64,000 nucleotides of DNA from Bicyclus anynana. Lineage: Eukaryota > Arthropoda > Insecta > Lepidoptera > Nymphalidae. Position numbers and translations under genes: made by a program. The notes under the pieces were generated by a model. The model saw only the letters and a program-made list of their open reading frames with translations. It did no database searches and was not told the DNA's origin. Each line of letters begins with the position of its first letter. Position 1 is the stretch's first letter. The DNA lies in assembly GCF_947172395.1 (NCBI RefSeq), contig NC_069083.1, positions 7,534,501-7,598,500 on the forward strand, in the 5' to 3' direction. Positions 57,383-64,000 of the stretch are shown one piece after another.

Positions 57383-58732
57383 AAAGTAATAATAGTCGCA
57401 TTATATATTCATAAAAAAAAATTACCGATCAACTTGAAAACCTCCTCCTTTTTGAAATCGGTTAAAAATTGGTTCTATTCGTAACGCAAAGGCCAAAATA
57501 TTCCCTAATACTTGTGGGCAAATTAGTTTGAATCTCGAATTAAGCGTACATTAATTTACTACATTAATGTAATTAATAGTTCTCTGATTGGTAACTTACC
57601 CAAGTGTTAGAGTTAAGCGGGCTAACAGTTTACTATTAATTTCACTTTCGTCCGAAAATTAGACCAAATACATGTAGGTACGAGGAATTTCGAAAGTAAA
57701 ACTGTTACATGTATTTTCCAAAAATAACATTGATACTTTCTCTGGATTACGTAACATTATACATTTAAGTTTACCGTTTAAAAAGTTTGATCAGTAAAAT
57801 TAGGTATAGATTGATATGACAGATGAGGTTGTTACATATATTGTATGGTTTAGTAACTACAAGTAAGGAGAATTTTACAAACGCATAGGAAAAGTTTTGT
57901 GAAAATATGAAAGGAAATTCTTCCTATCACATTATTTATATTTTAGGAAAAACAATCTGCTAATTAAAAAATTTGGCAATATCTTCAAACGTTTTAGATT
58001 TCGATGTCTATGTATTTATTATGTGTACTACCAGACGCCGGATTCAGTCGCGTGGTTCCTGTTCCCGTAGGAATATGGGGATAAAATATTATAGCTAATA
58101 TCACTCGGGGATAGTATAAACAATCAAACAATCAAATCTTTCCTCTATAAAATATTAAGTTATATTATGTTATATAGTAGATAGATCAAAGTATTATATG
58201 TTGTAAATTATATATGTGTCTAACTAAACATACACCCAAGAGAGTTATAGAATTTGAACAACGTAGAAAATCAGGGAAAGATCGGCTAAAATGAAAAGAT
58301 ATACGTCATTCGCTACTGAGTAATGCACAATATAGGTAGGTTGTACTAGGTACATCCTGGCATTATTCGCTCGTCGTCACTTTCACTGATCCAATGCAGG
58401 TTTGCAGGCTGCAGGTATTGTTTACGGTTACCTATATATTATGCCTTTTATGTTAAGAGATGTATCCGGTCGATGGGGCGGTCAATGACTTTTCCATAGC
58501 GCACCGTATAAATTACCTTATGAAAGTGCCTACCTACGAGTACATTCAATTAAATTAATTAAATAAAGAGTGGATTACTAATTGGAAGTAAAATACCTAC
58601 GCTTTTGTTTAAATCTCTCTATTGTATGAATATTCATGAAGTACTGTTTCTGTTGTCATTGTTGCATATGAACAGGAGAAATTAAAGTTATAATTTTTTT
58701 TTTTATGCTATTAAATGATAAAAAAAAAGGTT

Positions 58733-58738
58733 TTTATT
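58733..58738 (-). terminator. Poly(A) signal of the LPETPK gene
   Basis: AATAAA on the minus strand, nine nt after the stop codon region at 58748, in a T/A-rich context. Confidence 0.6.
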
Positions 58739-58747
58739 TATATGGAT

Positions 58748-59597
58748 CTAGCCCTGCTTAACTGCCTGGCTGTAAGAATATGGGCGAATGACGCTAGCTT
58801 TGCCCTGGCTATCGTAATAGGTTATTAGTTGTTGAACGGTTCTTGGCCCAGGGGTAGAAATTGGTTTCACTGCAGGTGTTGGATACACTGGTTTCGGAGT
58901 TATTTGGTTTGGCGTTTTCGGTGCAATAGGTGCTGGCAATGGTGCTGGCTTAACAGGCGTTGGTGGTTGAGCTGGAAGTTTCGGTGTCTCTGGAAGCTTC
59001 GGTGTCTCTGGAAGCTTCGGAGTCTCTGGAAGCTTCGGTGTTTCTGGAAGCTTCGGTGCTGGGTTGGGGCCGATATTGCGCGGGGCCGGTCGTATGCCGC
59101 CGCCTTCCATATTTATAAAGGCAACGTTAGCATTCTTGTCGATCGGCGCATAGCTTTTGCGACCTGTAAGGCGACGAAATCAAACGTATAATCTAATATA
59201 CTGGCACAAGAAATTTTACACTATTTCTTTTAAACAAATTTATTACTTAAGGCCGTGAATCGCTTTATATCTGTTTCCATTTATGTCTGTTATTTTATAT
59301 TTTAAGTTGACAGTATTAGTTCATAAGTTCATTTTAACATTAATAGAAAAAATTAAGTATTTAATTGTCTAACTCATTGTAAGTATTTCTTAAAATTATA
59401 CACTCGTAAATAAATTCAAATACAGAGTAAAGTTATTTAGCAATACGAAGCTCGAAGTGAGATGTGAAATTTTCTAAACAGACTATTAATTTGCGCATAT
59501 TTTAGATGGTATCTGAACATGAAAGTTAAATTTCAAAAGAATACTCACATTGTACGTAACAAAAGACAAAGAGCAAAACAAACGCACAGATCTTCAT
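58748..59597 (-). CDS. Small secreted proline-rich protein with LPETPK repeats
   Basis: Two exons: 59597-59549 (ATG with A at -3) and 59163-58748 (stop). The donor T|GTGAGT and acceptor CGCCTTACAG|GT share phase 1, creating Cys17. The product is 154 aa. Residues 1-16 (MKICAFVLLFVFCYVQ) are a signal peptide, with cleavage likely near Cys17. Four exact LPETPK units (residues 55-78) follow a mature N-terminus around RKSYAPIDKNANVAFIN. The rest is Pro/Lys-rich with few other residues and ends in a Tyr/Ser-rich tail (YYDSQGKASVIRPYSYSQ). Composition suggests a structural or cuticle-associated matrix protein, or a hemolymph or silk-type peptide. No known domain is present, so the function is inferred only. 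At the DNA level the repeat is an 18-nt unit with almost no silent changes, indicating recent expansion. The open plus-strand frame across it is antisense. Confidence 0.82.
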
Positions 59598-59614
59598 GGT
59601 TTCCCACTAATTCC

Positions 59615-59752
59615 ACTGTTTACTAGTTACTATCAATTATTTTTTTAAATATTCCGTGGTACCGGAGACTTGCTGGAGGTCGTGTCGGTGTTGTCGAAAC
59701 ACTGCGCGTAGATGGAAATGCCAATCCAACTTGACCTTTACCAAGCTGACCT
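59615..59752 (-). promoter_or_regulatory. Promoter of the LPETPK gene with two AGGTCA half-sites
   Basis: On the minus strand TATTTAA starts at 59651 and an initiator-like ACAGT lies at 59619-59615, about 34 nt apart and about 20 nt before the ATG. Upstream, AGGTCA occurs twice in the same direction (59752-59747 and 59737-59732), 9 nt apart; the second reads AAAGGTCAAG, like monomer sites of HR3/E75/FTZ-F1 type receptors. Ecdysone-pathway control is therefore possible. Confidence 0.4.
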
Positions 59753-59895
59753 CTAGATAGCAAGCTTCTCGGTATATTAAGATTAATCTTAGGTAGGTAC
59801 GTTTTAGTTTAACTGTTGATATTTTTATTTAACGTTTTTAAATATGATGATCATAAAATGATGAATTATATGACGTTAATGTATCAGCTTTATGA

Positions 59896-60119
59896 GAGAC
59901 GTGATAGCCCAGTGGATCCGGAGGGCATAGGTTCGAAATCAGTCCGGGGTATACACCTCCAGTTTTTCAGTTTCGTGCACTTTAAGAAATTAAATATCAC
60001 GTGTCTCAAACGGTAAAGGAAACCTGCATACCTGAATTTTTTTACGTATGTGATGTCTGCTAAAGGAGACTCGTGCTCATCTGTGAGCCGAATATCGGTT
60101 GTTAATGATGATGATGATG
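59896..60119 (+). mobile_element. SINE family A, internally deleted
   Basis: Head GACGTGATAGCCCAGTGGAT joins directly to CCGGAGGGC, losing part of the head. B-box GGTTCGAAATC, body and a GATGATGATGATG tail remain. Confidence 0.85.
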
Positions 60120-60513
60120 TATCAGCCAGCTAGCAGCTTCAAATGATACGTTGGGTTTTGTCCGGCCAAGTAAGGTAATAATTTATCGAGATTACATAGG
60201 TACCTATGTACTTTTGAATACGAAGTATGATTTTTATACACGATTGTAAACCGTGAACGTATCAGTGTGTACCTAGCCTAAAAATGTCCTAAAAAGAACA
60301 AAAGAAACAAAACAAAATAAGCCATAAACAATTACTAAGTATTTCAATGATTCATCCTACCGAACCTAACTAGTAACTACACTGCCGAATGATTCTTATA
60401 AATAGGTAGGTACATACTAAATACATAATTACTTATTCCACTTACATACCCAACTACATGTATGATCTCACCAGCCAACGTACATTTAAGTTCCTTATAT
60501 AAAAAGTAAACAT
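60120..60513. other. Intergenic, nothing recognised
   Basis: AT-rich, no supported feature. Confidence 0.4.
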
Positions 60514-60882
60514 ATAAAACAGGCCCGTGACATGCCCGTGCCCGTGATGGAACGAGCTATGTTAGGAGTATCTCTGCGTGATCGAATCAGAAATGAGGAG
60601 ATCCGCAGAAGAACCAAAGTCACCGACATAGCTCAACGAGTTGCGAAACTGAAGTGGCAATGGACGGGGCACATAGTTCGAAGAGCCGATGGACGTTGGG
60701 GCCCCAAAGTGCTGGAATGGCGACCCCGCACTGGCACCAGGTGGACTGACGACATCAAGCGACTCGCAGGGATTCACTGGATGCAGGTGGCTCAGTATCG
60801 TGATGTTTGGAAGTCCCTACAAAAGGCCTATGACCTGCAGTGGACGTCTGTCGTCTGATATGATGATGAGGATAAAACAGGC
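60514..60882 (+). mobile_element. 5'-truncated RTE-type LINE with open C-terminal frame and 11-bp TSD
   Basis: The body 60525-60871 keeps a 108-codon open frame (60532-60858): LGVSLRDRIRNEEIRRRTKV, KLKWQWTGHIVRR, ADGRWGPKVLEWRPR, DIKRLAGIHWMQVAQ, ending SLQKAYDLQWTS, with a TGATATGATGATG tail. This is the conserved C-terminus of RTE-like endonuclease/reverse transcriptase polyproteins. ATAAAACAGGC flanks it at 60514-60524 and 60872-60882. The open frame and intact duplication indicate a recent insertion. Confidence 0.88.
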
Positions 60883-61231
60883 AGGTTTGAGAATATTGTA
60901 TACAACGGACATACCTACGTCCATTTTCACATGTGGGATATAAAGACGTATTTAGGTAAATCGTTGCATCCTCATGTGCAAACAAATGATAACAAATTGG
61001 AACATTATGACCCGGCCATTTGATCTCTCAGCTCTTAGAATGCATAGATAAAACGAGTTATATTGTTACATAAACACTATTTATTTTAACTATATCTATT
61101 AGAACAAGGAAAATATTTAGATCCATATATATCAGTGTAATAGCTTGAATACTGATGTACATATTACAATGTAGATTGTAGAGAAGATAATTGAATTTCA
61201 AAAAATTAACTAAACACAGCGCATATTTATC

Positions 61232-62380
61232 ATGTCAGCTTTTAGTTGCGAAGGCGGATATAGAGAAGAAAAGAATAGTAAAGTTGTTGCTACCGAACGA
61301 GTAACATTGTTCGTTTATTAATATACTAGCAGACGCCCGAGACTTCGTACGCGTGTGTTTCTGTTTTTCACAAATCCCTCGGCAACCATTGTATTTTTTC
61401 GGGTTAAATATATATTGTTCCATTACCTCCTCTAGGCTCTATCTTCCAGTGAAAGTTTAAATCGGTTAACCGGTTCCAGAGATTAGTCCGAACAAACAGA
61501 AAGACAGACCGACAGACAAAATTTTTAAATTTTAATTTTTTGTTACATTTATCTATGTTCTAGTATCGTGTTATATATGTGTATAGTTATAAAAAATACA
61601 GTTATTTATTATTATTACTCAGACATACACTTCACTTTTATTTATATGTATTTTTAGGAGAAGCTTCAAAAGTGGATTTAAAAAATAAGAAAACCAATGA
61701 CGAACAAAGGATTCATAATATTTGTCAGGACAACTTTAACATAAAATTAACAAATCTAAATGTAACCAAAATAAGACTCTAGAATGGAAGAGAATGACGT
61801 TGAGTGGAGTCACGCACTTGTAAACGTTGTGTGTAGGGTTAATGGATCTTTTGATAGTCGACTAACACTCCCCTTTTCCACTCAAGTCACTCTCCACGTC
61901 TACCCCAAGTAACCCATAAAGAATTACACAACAAGAAATGTGGACGGCTCGAACGCCACGAGCATACTAAAGCCAGCCGTACGACGAGCACCTTCAAGTC
62001 GTTCCCGCCAACCGATCGCTACCCCTCTCTAAATCCCTACTCTTTACGGAAATAAGTCGTCCCATCTAGCGTCAGCACGAGCCAACACGAGATCGAGCGA
62101 CGTCATATCCGTCTCAAACTACTATTTCCTACAGTATTTATTATATATTTATTGTTACTATTGCCAATATAACTGCGTAAACTGCGGCGTATTGTGTCCA
62201 GTGAGGAGAAACAGATGCATAATACATGAAGATGCGATTTTCCCGATGCGCGTGTGTGGAACGCAAAAATTGCATTGCAGGTGTTCGCTCGGCCGTGACT
62301 ATTTGTCTATCATACCTAAGTTTATCTCGGACTTTCTTACAGAGAAAGAAGACAAATTGAAAATTGTCACCAACACTTGA
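61232..62380 (+). CDS. Tentative 131-aa cysteine-rich protein, three exons
   Basis: Proposed exons: 61232-61277, 61658-61761 and 62135-62380 (stop TGA). ATG has A at -3. Donor AATA|GTAAAG (phase 1) meets acceptor ATTTTTAG|GA; donor AAAT|GTAACC (phase 0) meets acceptor TTTCCTACAG|TA; the total is 396 nt in frame. Residues 1-50 are hydrophilic and charged (MSAFSCEGGYREEKN..., DLKNKKTNDEQRIHN). Residues 51-131 hold nine cysteines, among them CVNCGVLCP and CGTQKLHCRC, and end in a charged tail (KEDKLKIVTNT). There is no signal peptide in this model, and no family is recognised. Exon 3 alone is the best supported. The model could lack an exon, since 61783-62110 is GC-richer. Intron 1 contains a Helitron-like copy. 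Exon 2 could also end at its own TAG (61780-61782) as an alternative form. Confidence 0.42.
61326..61565 (-). mobile_element. Helitron-like element, reversed
   Basis: A|CTAGCAGACGCCCGAGACTT at the left, then CAAATCCCTCGGCAACCAT and a degenerate 5' end. It sits within intron 1 of the cysteine-rich gene model. Confidence 0.6.
61783..62110. other. GC-richer block without a recognised feature
   Basis: It lies between exons 2 and 3 of the tentative gene. It could be a solo repeat (it has GAATTACACAACAAG and GACGTCATATCC) or hold a missed exon. Confidence 0.3.
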
Positions 62381-62771
62381 GTACTAACTGTGTTCCATAA
62401 CTTACATAAAGTTTAACGTTTTAACGCAAACGTTTCTTACCGAGGTCATGAAAATGTTAAAAAGTTTTGATAGGGAAGTTTTAATTTCACTGAACGAGTT
62501 AACGATTCTAATTTTTAACTCGCACTAGGGATTGGATGCTTACATGCATCCAAATAAAAAAATTCTGAAACATGATACCTGAGTTTGTTTCATGAAATTC
62601 TATATCCATTACATGTTAACTATGGCAAATGAGACGTGAAGGTCGAATTTGTTTACCGTACCACAAACCTAGCATTTGACGTTATGTATTCGGGGCAGTC
62701 ACCGCTGCTAAAACTGGAAATCCGCAGGTTGAATCGCAATAACATGTATTCGTATCACACACAGTTGAAGA

Positions 62772-62858
62772 TGACGTCAGCCAAAGGTCGCGCGTATCGC
62801 CACAGAGCGCGGGCGCGCAGATCACTAGTGTGATCGTACCACTCGAAACGTTCAGTCC
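62772..62858 (+). promoter_or_regulatory. Promoter region of the EndoU gene with CRE and initiator
   Basis: TGACGTCA (62772-62779) is a perfect CRE palindrome. GATCAC-TAGT-GTGATC (62820-62835) is an inverted repeat. TTCAGTCC with TCAGT at 62852-62856 is a good arthropod initiator, but it lies only 8 nt before the ATG, so the true start may be upstream. No TATA box is seen. Confidence 0.35.
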
Positions 62859-62861
62859 AGG

Positions 62862-63719
62862 ATGAAACTAACAATAGCTTTACTGCTCTGTGCAGCAGTG
62901 TGCCAAGCTGATGACATAGCTTCAGCTGCAGGGCAAATCTTCCAAAACATCTTGCCTGGCTTAATCAAGAACTCTGTCACCGGTCAGGATGGTAACACCG
63001 GAGCGAACACGCTCCAGCAAATCGGGACCGTAGTAGGCGGTGTTGTGGACTATGCGAAGAAAAAGAGCTATGAAGATCTCCTACGTCAAGTACAGGATCA
63101 AACGTCCGATGATGACCTGCTCCGTGTCGGTGAGGAAATGTTCAATGCGGATATTAACAATGCCATCAACTATATCCAGGTCAATTTGCAAGGCAAAACC
63201 TCTGCTATGTCTCGGAATGATGAAGCGCAAACGAAGTAAGTATTGTCTTAATACGTAAATATCTACAAAACTACAAATACTAAGTAGTAAATAGTAAGTA
63301 TAAATAGGTAAGTTATCGCCTATTATTAAGTAAAAAAAAATATTGAAGCATTTTAATAACTAAGAATTATAGGCATTTAAAAATTTAATTAACAATAGAT
63401 AGTACTAGGTAGGTAGGTAAGTAGGTAGACATTTGGATAATGATTATATTTGGATACGAATTAATTAACGATAAATTGAAATAAATAGGTATTTAGGTAT
63501 AACTAATTTTTATTAAAGTAAAAATCACATTTAATTTTCAAAATTTTCCAGTACCTAAGTCAGTATTTAAATTGAAACACATTATGATAAATGTCTATTT
63601 TTCGTAGCCTACTGTCGGTTCCTGACAATGTATGGAACGGACCAACAATCCGACCGATGGTGGCACTTTTTGATAATTACCACAAGAACGTAATTAGACC
63701 GGAATTCGTGACGCCAAGT
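62862..63719 (+). CDS. Secreted EndoU (XendoU) family endoribonuclease, 5' part
   Basis: Exon 1 62862-63235 (donor CGAA|GTAAGT, phase 2) and exon 2 63608-63719 (acceptor TTTTTCGTAG; donor AAGT|GTAAGT, phase 0) give 162 residues; the gene continues past the window. Residues 1-17 are a signal peptide (MKLTIALLLCAAVCQA|DD). From about residue 85 the sequence fits the start of the EndoU/placental protein 11 domain: DDDLLRVGEEMFNADINNAI, NYIQVNLQG, then LFDNYHKNVIRPEFVTPS. In the known family the enzyme cleaves RNA at uridines in a metal-dependent way, and its two His and one Lys catalytic residues lie further C-terminal, outside this window; catalytic competence cannot be judged. Residues 18-80 form a short low-complexity prodomain common in secreted insect members. 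It is on the opposite strand to the LPETPK gene and 0.5 kb after the tentative cysteine-rich gene. Confidence 0.88.
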
Positions 63720-64000
63720 GTAAGTACATACCTACTTGATTTTTTACAAAAAGTATATTTTGTTGTTTGATCCATACTTGCGAGGAGGTAATATTTTAGT
63801 TTTGTATTTTACACTTTCACGCCTGAGCTACCAAACCGATATAATTTTTTTTACTAATGGTCCGCTACATAACCAGCAAGTAACTATATTTTATCTCCAT
63901 AAGTACTTGTATTGATAATCCAGCTTTCCATTTGTAAAAAAAAAATCGGTCCAGTAGTTTCTTTCCTATTCAATGCAAACAAACAACCAATAAAATCTTT
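63720..64000 (+). other. EndoU intron 2, running off the window
   Basis: AT-rich intron starting GTAAGT at 63720. 63810-64000 resembles a Helitron-like copy (AATCGGTCCAGTAGTTTC, CAAACAAACAACC). Confidence 0.5.

Noticed and set aside
58976..59053. LPETP resembling the bacterial sortase motif LPXTG
   Set aside because: The repeat is LPETPK in an intron-containing insect gene, without the following hydrophobic segment and basic tail of sortase substrates.
58829..59191. 120-codon plus-strand open frame rich in Trp and Arg (RCLWKLR repeats)
   Set aside because: It is the exact antisense of the LPETPK repeat exon, which has a signal peptide, matched splice sites and a poly(A) signal.
60562..60985. 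Minus-strand and alternative plus-strand frames over the RTE insertion
   Set aside because: They are shadows of the recognisable RTE C-terminal frame at 60532-60858.

Overview
The window reads as a stretch of a lepidopteran (moth or butterfly) nuclear genome. It is AT-rich and gene-poor, its genes have small exons separated by long introns with GT-AG borders, and it is crowded with tRNA-derived SINEs, RTE-type LINE tails ending in (TGA)n, short Helitron-like elements ending in CTAG, and TIR or fold-back MITEs. No bacterial, viral, CRISPR, rRNA or functional tRNA features were seen. Every gene model below was built by hand from open frames, splice sites and matching splice phases; none was checked against transcripts or a database.

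Five protein-coding genes can be supported. (1) 973-6247 (+): a seven-exon gene for a 346-residue protein that I do not recognise. All exon phases agree, and it carries two TQT motifs of the dynein light chain (LC8) binding type. (2) 20719-8285 (-), probably with a distant 5' exon near 45.6 kb: a 582-residue ZP-domain type I membrane protein of the insect apical extracellular matrix class (signal peptide, ZP domain, proline-rich EYG repeats, RRRR furin-like site, TM helix, short tail). The signal-peptide exon lies 10.7 kb upstream of the exon with the rest of the protein. (3) 59597-58748 (-): a two-exon gene for a small secreted proline-rich protein with four exact LPETPK repeats. (4) 61232-62380 (+): a tentative three-exon gene for a 131-residue cysteine-rich protein with no recognised family. 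(5) 62862 to beyond the window end (+): a secreted EndoU (poly(U)-specific endoribonuclease, XendoU) family protein, of which only the first two exons are inside.

Layout. 1-0.97 kb: flank with a SINE inserted between 12-bp target duplications. 0.97-6.9 kb: gene 1, its introns filled with SINE, MITE and Helitron-like copies, then a pogo-like MITE. 7.7-10 kb: ZP main exon and 3' UTR, the latter holding a TIR MITE. 10-20.6 kb: large ZP intron with a GC-rich promoter- or enhancer-like island, RTE tails and a tandem triplication carrying a small ORF. 20.6-21.0 kb: ZP start exon and a GC-rich block. 21-58.7 kb: a long region without convincing coding sequence, containing many repeats and, at 45.4-45.7 kb, a TATA/initiator promoter with a donor-terminated untranslated exon facing the ZP gene. 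58.7-64 kb: a compact cluster of three small genes.

The ZP protein and the LPETPK protein would both fit cuticle or apical matrix biology, and the latter has two AGGTCA nuclear-receptor half-sites upstream. That is a suggestion from sequence only; the five genes do not form an obvious pathway.
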